Notes: generated by a model from the sequence alone, not told the origin. 47,452 bases of DNA from Acidobacteriota bacterium (GCA_022573225.1 JACZUI010000015.1:1-47452); one strand, 5' to 3'. Counted from the first letter of the stretch, positions 34,984 through 43,804 are shown. Made by a program: numbers and translations.

Positions 34984-35793
34984 ATGGGATACGAGCACAT
35001 CGAAGTCGAGCGAGAAGACCACATCGCCACCCTCTGGCTCAACCGACCCGACAAACTCAACGCGATGTCATCCGACATGTGGGAGGACATCCCCAAGGCG
35101 ATGGCCTCTCTGGATGTCGACGATTCCATCCGAGTGGTCATCGTCGCTGGAAGGGGAACTGCCTTCTCCGTCGGTATCGACATTTCCATGCTGGCCGGTC
35201 TCCAGCCGGAAGGCGACTCGCCGGCCGAGAAAAGTAAACAAACCTACGAAATCATCAAGCGCCTCCAGGGCACCAACAACTCCTTCGCCAACTCGCCCAA
35301 GCCGGTGATCGCCGCCATCCACGGATACTGCATCGGCCAGGGCATAAACCTGGTCACAGCCTGTGACATCCGGCTCGCCGCGGCGGACGCTCTCATCTCC
35401 CTTCGGGAAACCAGGATGGGTCTCGTGGCCGATGTCGGCGTACTGCAACGTCTTCCGTCGATCGTTGGCGCCGGTCATACCGCCGAGTTGGCCTTCACCG
35501 GGAAGGACATCACCGCCCAGCACGCGAAGGACATCGGGCTGGTCAACCGGGTCTTCCCAAATCAGGACGCGCTGATGACGGGCGCCCGCGAGCTTGCCGC
35601 CGAGATCGCGGCCAACTCCCCTCTCGTCATCTCCGGTGTCAAACAGGTTCTTGCTGCGAACCGCGGCCGCACTATCGATCAGGCTCTCGACTATGTCGCG
35701 CGGTGGAACTCCGCGTACCTCTACTCGAACGATCTCTACGAGGCGATCGCCGCGTTCACCGAGAAACGGGAACCCGACTTCAAGGGGAACTGA
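34984..35793 (+). CDS. Crotonase-fold enzyme, dienoyl-CoA isomerase-like
   Basis: A 269-residue crotonase. The CoA-binding/oxyanion block is GTAFSVGIDIS and the second oxyanion loop AIHGYCIGQG. The catalytic region reads RETRMGLVADVGVLQRLP, with Glu142 and Asp150 in the positions of the two acids of delta3,5-delta2,4-dienoyl-CoA isomerase (ECH1), rather than the pattern of simple enoyl-CoA hydratases. It may therefore shift double bonds during unsaturated fatty-acid oxidation. The C-terminal helix ends KREPDFKGN as in many crotonases. Gene nagA starts 8 bases later and is probably cotranscribed. Confidence 0.9.
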   Translation: MGYEHIEVEREDHIATLWLNRPDKLNAMSSDMWEDIPKAMASLDVDDSIRVVIVAGRGTAFSVGIDISMLAGLQPEGDSPAEKSKQTYEIIKRLQGTNNSFANSPKPVIAAIHGYCIGQGINLVTACDIRLAAADALISLRETRMGLVADVGVLQRLPSIVGAGHTAELAFTGKDITAQHAKDIGLVNRVFPNQDALMTGARELAAEIAANSPLVISGVKQVLAANRGRTIDQALDYVARWNSAYLYSNDLYEAIAAFTEKREPDFKGN

Positions 35794-35801
35794 GGCCGAT
35801 C

Positions 35802-36896
35802 ATGCGTCTCGGAGTCTCGGCGGCGGTGGTCGATGACGCCGTCGTCCCCGGCGACGTCGAGGTTCGGGACGGCCTCATAACCGGTGTAGGCCTCACCCCT
35901 GCTACCGGATCCTCGATTGCCGTTCCCGGTTTCATCGACGTCCATGTCCACGGTTATCAAGGCGTCGACTTCATCGATGCGGACCAAGATGATCACGCCC
36001 GAATCGCCAGGTCTGTCACGTCCACAGGAGTGACCGCCTACCAACCCACCCTGATTTCGCAGCCGGTCGATGATATGGCCGAAGCAATCCGAAGCCATCC
36101 GGGAGCAGTGGACAATGGAGCCAGGGTTCTCGGTTTTCATCTGGAGGGTCCGTTCCTCTCCCCGGATCGGGCCGGTGCCCACAACCCCACGGCCTTGAGA
36201 ATGCCGTCGATCAACGAAGCAAAGCAATTGCTAGACGCTGGTCCTGTGGCGCAGATGACTCTGGCTCCGGAGCTGGCTGGTGGCCTGGAGCTGATCGACT
36301 ACCTCGTCACAGAGGGCATCACGGTTTCGCTGGGACACTCCGAAGCTTCGGCCGAGATAACTCACCAGGCTGTCGCCCGCGGGGCCGCGGCGTTCACCCA
36401 CGTGTTCAACGCCATGCGCCCGATGAGTCACCGGGACCCGGGGATTCTCGACGCCGCCCTTTCCCAAGGCGGCGCATTCCTTACAGCCGTCTTCGACGGC
36501 GTGCACCTATCCGACGAGGCGGCAGGAGTGGTGATCAGATGCGCCGGGTACCAACTGGTGGCAATCACGGACGCGACCGCCGCGGTCGGGGCCGGCGACA
36601 CCCCGGTCGTCCTGGGCGACGCAGAGATCGAGATCGTGGACGGCGCCCCCCGTCTCCCCGATGGAACCATCGCCGGGAGCATTCTCACCATGGACCGAGC
36701 CTTTCGAAATCTGCTCGACCTGGGGGTGGAGTTCCCTGCAGTTGCGCGAGCGACGTCAACGGCTCCTGCGCTGTTGGCTGGCATAGCTGACAGTGGAACA
36801 ATCCAGGAAGGGAGGTCGGCCGACCTCGTCGTCCTCGACGACGGATACGAGGTGCTCCAGACCCTGATTGGCGGCGCTGAAGTGTTCCATTCCTGA
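35802..36896 (+). CDS. nagA: N-acetylglucosamine-6-phosphate deacetylase
   Basis: A 364-residue amidohydrolase that removes acetate from GlcNAc-6-phosphate, part of amino-sugar use or peptidoglycan recycling. Motifs are DVHVHGYQGVDF (about 46-57), the metal glutamate in HLEGPFLSP, SLGHSEA and THVFNAM metal histidines, and the catalytic Asp in AITDATAA. The first metal-ligand pair HxH is kept. The ATG has GAGG six bases upstream and overlaps no neighbour. No nagB or GlcNAc transporter is found in this window. Confidence 0.93.
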   Translation: MRLGVSAAVVDDAVVPGDVEVRDGLITGVGLTPATGSSIAVPGFIDVHVHGYQGVDFIDADQDDHARIARSVTSTGVTAYQPTLISQPVDDMAEAIRSHPGAVDNGARVLGFHLEGPFLSPDRAGAHNPTALRMPSINEAKQLLDAGPVAQMTLAPELAGGLELIDYLVTEGITVSLGHSEASAEITHQAVARGAAAFTHVFNAMRPMSHRDPGILDAALSQGGAFLTAVFDGVHLSDEAAGVVIRCAGYQLVAITDATAAVGAGDTPVVLGDAEIEIVDGAPRLPDGTIAGSILTMDRAFRNLLDLGVEFPAVARATSTAPALLAGIADSGTIQEGRSADLVVLDDGYEVLQTLIGGAEVFHS

Positions 36897-37012
36897 ACCA
36901 ACGGACAACTCGGATCTACGGATGCAAGGTTCCGGAATGGTCACGAGATCGACCCAACCGGTAGACGCCGAGGATCACCAATTCGTAACGGTGCTTCGAC
37001 AACAATCAGGTG

Positions 37013-38407
37013 ATGTCTGAATACGACGCGGTCATTGTTGGGGCAGGCCCCAACGGCCTGGCCGCGGCCGTGCACCTGACACGGTCAGGGAGAAGGGTGT
37101 TGGTGGTCGAGCAGGCCGATACGATCGGCGGAGGAACCCGAACCGAGGAACTGACCCTCCCGGGCTTCTGGCACGACGTGTGCTCGGCGATTCACCCTCT
37201 TGGCATTGCCTCACCCTTCTTTCGGGAGGTTGGGCTGGACGTGGAATGGGTCCATCCAGAGATTCCCGTGTCCCATCCGCTGGGTGATGGTCGCCCGGCC
37301 GGGCTAAAGCGAGATCTGGAGGAGAGCGCACTCAGCTTCGGCTCCGACGGCCAGCGGTATCGGCGTGTAATCGGACCGTTGGTCGAGCGAGCCGACGAGA
37401 TAATCGATAGCTTCCTCGGACCGTTGCAGATGGTTCCCCGAAACCCGGCCTCATTTGCACGTCTGGCGACGCGAGGGGCGCTGCCGGCTTCGACGATCAT
37501 CAACAGGTTCACCACCGACGAGGCTCGGGGGGTGCTTGCTGGAATGGCAGCTCACGCCATCGCCCCGTTTGGATCACCCCTCACGGGGGGCGTCGCGCTG
37601 TTGTTCGCCGTGACTGCCCACGCCTATGGCTGGCCGATGGTCAAGGGGGGCTCGAGGGGAATCGCCGAGGCGCTGGCTGCGGTGATAGTTGCTGGTGGCG
37701 GAGCGATTGAGACCGGAAGGTTGGTGACATCGATCGATGAGCTTCCGTCTGCCGAAGTGGTTCTGCTCGATGTGATGCCGGAGTCCGCTGTCGAGATTGG
37801 CGGCGATCGAGTCATGTCCCGGTACCGGAGACGGTCGTCCGGGCGTAAGCGCGGCCCGGCCGTGTTCAAGATCGACTGGGCGCTCGACGGGCCGATCCCG
37901 TGGACCGACGAGTTGAGTCCTCTGGCGGGAACGGTCCATCTCGGAGGGACCTATGAGGAGGTCATGGCTGCCGAAGACGAGGTCCACGCCGGACGACATC
38001 CGAGTCGGCCGTTTGTCCTGCTGGCGCAACAGTCGAAGTTCGATCCCACGAGGGCACCGGAAGGGAAGCACACCGCTTGGGCCTACAGCCATGTGCCCGG
38101 CGGTTCCGACCGCGACATGACCGAACCGATCGAGGCCCAAGTGGAGAGGTTCGCCCCCGGATTCCGTGACCTGATACTCGACCGGCACACCATGAATGCG
38201 GCCGCCCTGGAGGCCCACAACCCCAACTACGTCGGCGGCGACATCGCAGGTGGTGGGTTCGGGGTCAAGAAAGTCTTCCAATTCGGATCGATCGGCCCCT
38301 ACAAGATCGGGGACGGAATCTATCTCTGCTCGTCGTCTACGCCACCCGGTGCCGGCGTCCATGGAATGTGCGGCTATTACGCGGCAAAGGCGGCCATCGG
38401 AGCCTGA
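37013..38407 (+). CDS. FAD-dependent phytoene-desaturase-like oxidoreductase
   Basis: A 464-residue flavoprotein. The N-terminal Rossmann site is DAVIVGAGPNGLAAAVHL (5-22), followed by an FAD-ribose contact with EQADTIGGGTRTEE. The C-terminal FAD block is GDGIYLCSSSTPPGAGVHGM. The pattern fits the amine-oxidase/carotenoid-desaturase superfamily (PYROXD2-like), whose substrates are mostly unknown. The ATG at 37013 is preferred to the GTG one codon upstream. No carotenoid genes are nearby to support that pathway. Confidence 0.88.
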   Translation: MSEYDAVIVGAGPNGLAAAVHLTRSGRRVLVVEQADTIGGGTRTEELTLPGFWHDVCSAIHPLGIASPFFREVGLDVEWVHPEIPVSHPLGDGRPAGLKRDLEESALSFGSDGQRYRRVIGPLVERADEIIDSFLGPLQMVPRNPASFARLATRGALPASTIINRFTTDEARGVLAGMAAHAIAPFGSPLTGGVALLFAVTAHAYGWPMVKGGSRGIAEALAAVIVAGGGAIETGRLVTSIDELPSAEVVLLDVMPESAVEIGGDRVMSRYRRRSSGRKRGPAVFKIDWALDGPIPWTDELSPLAGTVHLGGTYEEVMAAEDEVHAGRHPSRPFVLLAQQSKFDPTRAPEGKHTAWAYSHVPGGSDRDMTEPIEAQVERFAPGFRDLILDRHTMNAAALEAHNPNYVGGDIAGGGFGVKKVFQFGSIGPYKIGDGIYLCSSSTPPGAGVHGMCGYYAAKAAIGA

Positions 38408-38415
38408 CCGACCCC

Positions 38416-38462
38416 TTCTGGGCGGATCTTTGCTGACTTGTCCAAAAGAAATCCACCCAGAA
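38416..38462 (+). terminator. Long-loop inverted repeat after FAD oxidoreductase gene
   Basis: TTCTGGGCGGAT (38416-38427) pairs with ATCCACCCAGAA (38451-38462) at 11 of 12 positions, around a 23-base loop. It is a possible terminator or operator in the gap before the small membrane-protein gene. Confidence 0.35.
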
Positions 38463-38524
38463 CCGAGCCCTCGTAGCTGATCGACCTAAAGCCCATCGGC
38501 TGTTGTGTCGAAACAGTTGGAACT

Positions 38525-38794
38525 ATGTCTACAAGTGCAATGATGAATCAGGGTTGGGCCAGTCACGGGATGGGCCGTGTTCTCCGCGTGTTGATCGGAA
38601 TCGGCGGCATGGCCGCTGGGACCCTCATGCTTCTTCAGGCGACTCTCATGCCACAATCGTCATGGGCCCTGATCCTCCTCGGCGTGGGCCTCGCCGCAAC
38701 CGCCGTCCGTGCCGCCCTTGACCCCACCCGAATGCGACTGGCGATCGCGCTGAGCGCCATCATCGCCGTTCCCGTTGTTGGATTAATCATCTGA
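38525..38794 (+). CDS. Small DUF2892-like membrane protein
   Basis: An 89-residue protein with a short polar start, GMGRVLRVLIGIGG (a DUF2892-like opening), and about three hydrophobic helices (about 20-42, 44-60 and 70-88). No signal peptide or catalytic motif. Such proteins are common and of unknown function. A hairpin of 13 bp follows 36 bases after the stop. Confidence 0.6.
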   Translation: MSTSAMMNQGWASHGMGRVLRVLIGIGGMAAGTLMLLQATLMPQSSWALILLGVGLAATAVRAALDPTRMRLAIALSAIIAVPVVGLII

Positions 38795-38829
38795 GTTTCG
38801 CGGCCGGCCCATCAGGCCCGCCGTCTCTA

Positions 38830-38860
38830 TCAACGGCCACCGGTTAACGGTGGCCGTTGA
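38830..38860 (+). terminator. Terminator after small membrane-protein gene
   Basis: Perfect 13-bp stem TCAACGGCCACCG / CGGTGGCCGTTGA with a 5-base GTTAA loop, followed by the T-rich TTCATTCT. Strong intrinsic-terminator candidate. Confidence 0.75.
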
Positions 38861-38901
38861 TTCATTCTCGCCGCGATGACACCAAACGACGACCCAACCG
38901 C

Positions 38902-38950
38902 TACCTGAGGTACGTGGCGCCAGATATGGCGCTATGCCCGCACGGAAAAG
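38902..38950 (-). repeat. 49-bp palindromic dispersed repeat, copy 2
   Basis: In opposite orientation to 27670-27718, with about 82% identity. It holds the stem GCGCCA-GATA-TGGCGC and the palindrome TACCTGAGGTA. It ends six bases before the fabH stop, again in a convergent gap. Confidence 0.75.
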
Positions 38951-38956
38951 CCAATG

Positions 38957-39934
38957 TCAGAACTGGACGGCGGCGGCGGCCCAGTGAAAACCCGAACCAA
39001 AAGCAGTCAACACGACGAGGTCGCCCTTCTCGATCCGATCGTTGTTGACGGCCTCGAACATGGCGAAGGGAACCGTGGCGGAGCCGGTGTTGCCGTACTC
39101 CTGAACATTCACGTAGAACCTGTCTTCGTCGAAGCCAAGCTTGTTTCGGACCGCTTCGATGATCCGGAGGTTGGCTTGATGGGGAATCACCAGGGCGACC
39201 TCCTCCTTTACCCGACCAATCCGCTCCAACACCTCCAACGTGGCCTCGGTCATTCTCCTGACGGCCTCGATGAACACCCGGCGGCCATCCATGATGAGCC
39301 GGTTGTAGTCACCGCTCTCAAGGCTTTTTGCGTTGAAAGGGTTCCGGGTTCCCCCTGCGGCCAGAGTGAGAATCTCGGCATAGCCGCCCTCGGTCCCGGA
39401 CACCACATCGAGGACTTCGGCACGGGCTTTCTCGGGACCGAGAATCACGGCGCCGGCCCCATCGCCGAAGAGGATCGACGTGGTCCGGTCTTTGAGTGAA
39501 ATCATCCGAGAGATCAACTCGACCCCGATGACCAGGATGTTCTTTGGACGCGTTGCGATTCGAGATTTTGCTACGTCGAGCGCCTGGACAAAACCAGCAC
39601 ATCCGCTCCCGCCGAGGTCGTAGGTCGGGATGTTCCGACACTTGAGCTGATGCTGGACGAGCGCGGCTGTATCGGGAGTCATCATCTCCGGAGTGTCGGT
39701 TGCAAGGATGATCTCGCCGATGTCGTCCGAGGTGAGACCCGCGTCCTTGATCGCGGTTTCAGCCGCGTTTGTGGCCATGGTCATTGTGGTTTCGTCCTCT
39801 GCCACGAATCGGCGCCTCTTGATGCCCGTGCGTTGGGTGATCCACTCGTCGGTGGTGTCGAGCTGATTGGCCCAGTCCTCGTTGGTGATGACCTTCTCGG
39901 GGACGTATCCGCCAAAACCCATGATGTGTGCCAT
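38957..39934 (-). CDS. fabH: 3-oxoacyl-ACP synthase III
   Basis: A 325-residue thiolase-fold enzyme that condenses acetyl-CoA (or another short acyl-CoA) with malonyl-ACP to start fatty-acid synthesis. The catalytic triad is visible: Cys112 in GGSGCAGFVQAL, His252 in IPHQAN, Asn282 in YGNTGSA. The N-terminal DTTDEWITQRTGIKRRR and GDGAGAVIL are standard. It stands alone, with no other fab gene nearby, so it may have a specialised role. A TAAAGT box lies 9 bases before the ATG. Confidence 0.94.
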   Translation of the reverse strand: MAHIMGFGGYVPEKVITNEDWANQLDTTDEWITQRTGIKRRRFVAEDETTMTMATNAAETAIKDAGLTSDDIGEIILATDTPEMMTPDTAALVQHQLKCRNIPTYDLGGSGCAGFVQALDVAKSRIATRPKNILVIGVELISRMISLKDRTTSILFGDGAGAVILGPEKARAEVLDVVSGTEGGYAEILTLAAGGTRNPFNAKSLESGDYNRLIMDGRRVFIEAVRRMTEATLEVLERIGRVKEEVALVIPHQANLRIIEAVRNKLGFDEDRFYVNVQEYGNTGSATVPFAMFEAVNNDRIEKGDLVVLTAFGSGFHWAAAAVQF

Positions 39935-39943
39935 TGAGGGCAG

Positions 39944-39949
39944 ACTTTA
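39944..39949 (-). promoter_or_regulatory. -10 box of leaderless fabH
   Basis: On the minus strand TAAAGT ends 9 bases before the ATG at 39934. ATGACC lies 19 bases further upstream as a weak -35 candidate. Confidence 0.45.
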
Positions 39950-40028
39950 GGACTCAGCCGCCGTTTCTGGTCATTCTGCTAGTGAACAGCCGGACCGACG
40001 CCCAAGAATATTCGCAAAGGGGAGGCAC

Positions 40029-40034
40029 TAGCGT
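40029..40034 (+). promoter_or_regulatory. -10 box of leaderless DUF1028 gene
   Basis: TAGCGT ends 8 bases before the ATG at 40043. The 108-base gap shared with fabH holds both promoters. Confidence 0.42.
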
Positions 40035-40042
40035 GCCGGCCA

Positions 40043-40963
40043 ATGACTTTCACGCCCAGCCACGTGGTTGCTACCTACTCCATCGTTGCCCGGGACCCGG
40101 AAACAGGGGAGTTGGGAGTCGCGGTGCAGTCTCATTGGTTCTCGGTGGGAACGGTCGTGTCGTGGGCCGAGGCCGGTGTCGGCGCAGTGGCAACCCAGTC
40201 CCTCGCCGATCCCGCGTATGGGCCCCTCGGACTCGACCTGATGCGGGCGGGGCGATCCGCTCAGCAGTCGCTCGACGCGCTTCTCGCAGGCGACGAGGAA
40301 AGAGAGGGCCGACAGGTCGCCTTCGTCCATTCCACGGGAGCTATAGCAGTCCACACAGGCTCGGGATGTATCGCCGAAGCCGGTCACATCGCCGGAGATC
40401 AGTTCAGCGTCCAGGCAAACATGATGGCCAACGACACGGTGTGGGATGCGATGGCCAACGCCTATCGGACCGCAGATGGAGACCTCGCAGAGCGCATGCT
40501 GGTGGCTTTGGAAGCCGCCGAAGCAGAGGGCGGTGACATCCGCGGGACACAGTCGGCCTCTCTACTGGTGGTAGCGGCCGAGTCGAGTGGCCAACCATGG
40601 AAGGATCGCTCCTACGACCTTCGGATCGAGGATCACGCGACGCCAATACCAGAAATGAGACGTCTGGTCAGACTTCGACGCGCCTATCTGCACATGACGG
40701 CCGGCGATGAGGCACTCGGGCGGGGCAGCATGGACGAAGCGCTCGATCAATACGCCAGAGCCGAGAATCTCGTCCCCGAGATCGTGGAGATGCCGTTCTG
40801 GAAGGCAGTCACCCTGGTCGGGACCGGCCACCTCGAGGATGCCCTTCCGATCTTCGCCGCGGTGTTCGAGCAGGAGCCGGTGTGGAAGGAGCTGCTCCCC
40901 CGCGTGATCGACGCCGGCCTACTCACAGTGGACGACGACACACTTCATCAAATCCTCGGCTGA
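40043..40963 (+). CDS. DUF1028 protein with TPR-like tail
   Basis: A 306-residue protein. Residues 1 to about 205 form the DUF1028 domain (ATYSIVARDPETGELGVAVQSHWFSVG, ATQSLADPAYGPLGLDLM, SVQANMM), which is thought to have an Ntn-hydrolase-like fold. The remainder (about 215-305) has two TPR-like helical repeats (AYLHMTAGDEALGRGSMDEA, ALPIFAAVFEQEPVWKELLP). No signal peptide was seen. The biochemical activity of the family is not established. Gene order gives no further hint. Confidence 0.85.
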   Translation: MTFTPSHVVATYSIVARDPETGELGVAVQSHWFSVGTVVSWAEAGVGAVATQSLADPAYGPLGLDLMRAGRSAQQSLDALLAGDEEREGRQVAFVHSTGAIAVHTGSGCIAEAGHIAGDQFSVQANMMANDTVWDAMANAYRTADGDLAERMLVALEAAEAEGGDIRGTQSASLLVVAAESSGQPWKDRSYDLRIEDHATPIPEMRRLVRLRRAYLHMTAGDEALGRGSMDEALDQYARAENLVPEIVEMPFWKAVTLVGTGHLEDALPIFAAVFEQEPVWKELLPRVIDAGLLTVDDDTLHQILG

Positions 40964-40999
40964 CAAGATCCATGCCGGCCCTTGTGTCGTCATCGAGGG

Positions 41000-42292
41000 C
41001 TACCCAGATAGGCCGCGGGCCCGATCGGCCCATTCGGAAACCACTGCAACCAGCGAATCCAGGTCCTCGTCGGTGACATCGATTGACAACGCCATGAAAC
41101 CCCGGCGGGCCATGTAGAAGCCCCGCTCGAGCATCTCGAGGAATAGGAGCTCCTTGAGCCGATCATCAGAACCCACGATATCTTCCGGGAACTGAACAGG
41201 CCCACCGCTCACATGGACGGTCATCAGCGATCCAAGACCGGTCACGCACATCGGCAGCCCTGCCGAATCGAACACCGAGTTCAGGGCCTCCCGCAGCCGA
41301 TCACCCCGATTGTTCACCGTCTCAATCACACCCGGTGTCAGCATTTCGGCCAATGCGGCTATCCCGGCAGCAGCGGAGATCTCGTTGTTGTTGAAGGTCC
41401 CGCCGTGGGTGAGAGTTCCGCCCGAATCAGGATCGAAAACCGACATGAGCTCTCGCTTTCCGCCGAAAGCGCCAATCGTCAAACCTCCAGCGAGGTACTT
41501 GCCGAGGGTGGTCATGTCTGGCGTGATTCCCAGGGCCTCTTGCGCACCGCCTGGAGACAGCCTCGATGTCATCACTTCGTCGAAGACGAGGACGCTCCCG
41601 GCCGACATGGTGATGGAGCGAAGCCCTGCCAGGAACTCCGGTTTCCCGGGGATACACCCTGATGCCGCCAACATCGGTTCGACAATCACGCACGCAATGT
41701 CGTCACCCCTGGCCTCAAAGGCGGCCTCCACCGACGGAAGGTCGTTGTACCTGGCCATCACCCAATCGTGGGGCACCAGAAGTGGACGACCGCCTTCGCC
41801 AAAGTAGAGCACTCCCCCGTGGTAGGCGTGATGAAAAGCCAATACCGACGACCTGCCCGTTGCGTGCTTGGCGGTCGCGATCGCCATGAGGTTGGCCTCG
41901 GTGCCCGAGCTGGTGAATCGGACCTGTTCGATCGACGGGAAGCGCATGCAGACGAGACGAGCGAATTCGATCTCAGATGGGCGCATGGCCCCTGACGACC
42001 AGCCACGTTCGAGGGCCGAGGAAACGGCTCTCCTCACCTCAATCGGGCTGTGACCGAGAAGCCCGGCTGAGTAATTGCCGAGCAGGTCGAGATAGCGATG
42101 ACCGTCGACATCGACTAGGTAAGGGCCATCAACCGAGGCAACCCGAAATGGAAATGGGTCGAAGTCGAGTACAGATCGGGTGTTACCACCTGGCATCACG
42201 GTTTTCGCCTCTACATCGAGTCGGGCGCTCTCGGGCCGGGCCGTGCGGTAGCGCTCCCGCGCCTCATTCACGGCCAGATCAAGTGAAGTCAT
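41000..42292 (-). CDS. GSA-aminotransferase-like class III PLP enzyme
   Basis: A 430-residue PLP-dependent aminotransferase or aminomutase. The Schiff-base lysine is Lys265 in TTLGKYLAGG. PLP contacts are seen in SSGTEANLMAIATAK and VFDEVMTSR (Asp-x-x-x). It resembles glutamate-1-semialdehyde 2,1-aminomutase (HemL) and related enzymes, but no heme genes are near and family members also act on other substrates, so I do not call it hemL. The ATG at 42292 is supported by a TAGGTT box 8 bases upstream. Confidence 0.9.
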   Translation of the reverse strand: MTSLDLAVNEARERYRTARPESARLDVEAKTVMPGGNTRSVLDFDPFPFRVASVDGPYLVDVDGHRYLDLLGNYSAGLLGHSPIEVRRAVSSALERGWSSGAMRPSEIEFARLVCMRFPSIEQVRFTSSGTEANLMAIATAKHATGRSSVLAFHHAYHGGVLYFGEGGRPLLVPHDWVMARYNDLPSVEAAFEARGDDIACVIVEPMLAASGCIPGKPEFLAGLRSITMSAGSVLVFDEVMTSRLSPGGAQEALGITPDMTTLGKYLAGGLTIGAFGGKRELMSVFDPDSGGTLTHGGTFNNNEISAAAGIAALAEMLTPGVIETVNNRGDRLREALNSVFDSAGLPMCVTGLGSLMTVHVSGGPVQFPEDIVGSDDRLKELLFLEMLERGFYMARRGFMALSIDVTDEDLDSLVAVVSEWADRARGLSG

Positions 42293-42300
42293 CAACGACA

Positions 42301-42306
42301 AACCTA
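42301..42306 (-). promoter_or_regulatory. -10 box of leaderless aminotransferase gene
   Basis: On the minus strand TAGGTT ends 8 bases before the ATG at 42292, in a 64-base gap divergent from the cyclase gene. Confidence 0.45.
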
Positions 42307-42344
42307 TCCGCCGACGCACCCTGGAAGCGCTCCATCCCTTTCGG

Positions 42345-42350
42345 TAGGCT
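42345..42350 (+). promoter_or_regulatory. -10 box of leaderless cyclase gene
   Basis: TAGGCT ends 6 bases before the GTG at 42357. Confidence 0.4.
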
Positions 42351-42356
42351 CTACAT

Positions 42357-43694
42357 GTGGAGTTCCTCGTTGCCCTTGTAGCACTGGTAGCGATCCTGAC
42401 CGTCAGCTATTTGGCCTTCCGGGCAGGGCGCCTCCGACCAACCGGCGACGTCGAGACGAAGCGACTCGAGGAGTACGACTTCTACCCGTTCGTGGTCAAC
42501 GATGATCGCCATATCGAGTTCAGCGCCGAAAGGTTCGACGAGGCCGTCAACCACTTTCTCACGATCCGAAACACGCTGGCCGCAAGGGAGCTCATCGTCG
42601 TTGGTGAGCAGAACTTCATCCGAGACACTTTCGGAACCGCCGAACTGGACGCATTCAAGACTCTGTACGACGTGTACGACGGCGACTCGGTGATAGGCGA
42701 CAACGAGGCCTACCTAGAGAACTACAAGCGGATCACGACGCTGATTGGCCGGTCGTTTCCGAATACGGGTATTGAGATACTGCTTCACAACCTTGTAAAC
42801 CCGGCACGCTCACTCGTAGTAATCGAGAACGGGGAGGTCACCGGTCGCAAACTCGAGATGGGCGCCACCAACCTCGTCCTCGATCTCAAGACCCGCAAGC
42901 ATCAGAATCAGGACAAGCTCAACTACGAGCTGAATCTCGGCGCACGCCAGTTCAAGTGCACGACAATTCCCATCTTCAGATCCGAGTACGGGCTAGTCGG
43001 GGCAATCTGCATCAACATCGATACTCGATTCCTCAGGGAGGAAGTAAAAGTCCATCCCGAGAAACTCGATGCCTGGATTGACAATTTCCTCAAGACCGAC
43101 TTTGAGCTCGAAGAGAACATTCTGTCGGAGGACGAGTACCAGGCCGCCCTCCGGGGCAAGCGGCACTACCTCGATGAAGCGATCAGGCGTGGTCTGGATG
43201 GGGAGCGGAGGAGTCAGCTGTCAGCCATCATGTTCTCTGACATCGTCGACTACACGTCAATGATGCTCCAGGACGAGCGAACCGCTCTCCATTGGCTGAC
43301 GGTCTCCACCGATCTCCATCGAAAGCTGATAGCCGACCATCGAGGACTCTTCCTCAAGGAGATGGGAGACGGCATTCTGGCGAGCTTCGACTCCGTGTCA
43401 CAGGCGGTCGACTGCGCAAGAAAGCTCCAGAGCGCGGTCAGGGAACAAGGTGATTTCCAGCTTCGGATCGGGATCCATCTTGGTGAAGTGACCAGATCGG
43501 GCGGGGACGTGTTTGGGGACGGGGTGAATCTCGCCTCCCGAATCCAGGGGGTGGCTAAACCGGGAACCATCGCCGTGTCCGACACCGTCTATCGCAACAT
43601 CAAGAACAAGGAAGGCGTTGTTGCGACCGATCTCGGACCCACCGAATTGAAGCACATCGACGAACCCGTTCGATTGTATTCGATCGAGGTGTAA
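42357..43694 (+). CDS. Class III nucleotidyl cyclase with YheO-like PAS-type region
   Basis: A 445-residue protein: one N-terminal membrane segment (about 3-22), a helical region to about 120, a YheO/DauR-like PAS-type part (about 128-228: GIEILLHNLVNPARSLVVIENGEVTGRKLEMG, then FKCTTIPIFRSE), a linker with KRHYLDEAIRRGLDGE, and a class III cyclase domain (about 286-445). Metal Asp295 (MFSDIVDYT) and Asp338 (KEMGDGIL), the purine-selecting pair Lys334 and Asp384 (GGDVFGDGVNLASR), Asn391 and Arg395 are present, so it should make cAMP. YheO-like domains normally sit on DNA-binding proteins. The fusion to a cyclase is unusual. Confidence 0.88.
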   Translation: MEFLVALVALVAILTVSYLAFRAGRLRPTGDVETKRLEEYDFYPFVVNDDRHIEFSAERFDEAVNHFLTIRNTLAARELIVVGEQNFIRDTFGTAELDAFKTLYDVYDGDSVIGDNEAYLENYKRITTLIGRSFPNTGIEILLHNLVNPARSLVVIENGEVTGRKLEMGATNLVLDLKTRKHQNQDKLNYELNLGARQFKCTTIPIFRSEYGLVGAICINIDTRFLREEVKVHPEKLDAWIDNFLKTDFELEENILSEDEYQAALRGKRHYLDEAIRRGLDGERRSQLSAIMFSDIVDYTSMMLQDERTALHWLTVSTDLHRKLIADHRGLFLKEMGDGILASFDSVSQAVDCARKLQSAVREQGDFQLRIGIHLGEVTRSGGDVFGDGVNLASRIQGVAKPGTIAVSDTVYRNIKNKEGVVATDLGPTELKHIDEPVRLYSIEV

Positions 43695-43804
43695 TAGCTC
43701 CTACGGTCTCGAATCCATGACGTCGTCGGCTCACTGAAGAGCTGCTCTGCCTCGACGATCCCGCTGGTTGAGACGTCCGCATCGCACCTGGGCCCGCAGC
43801 CGTG

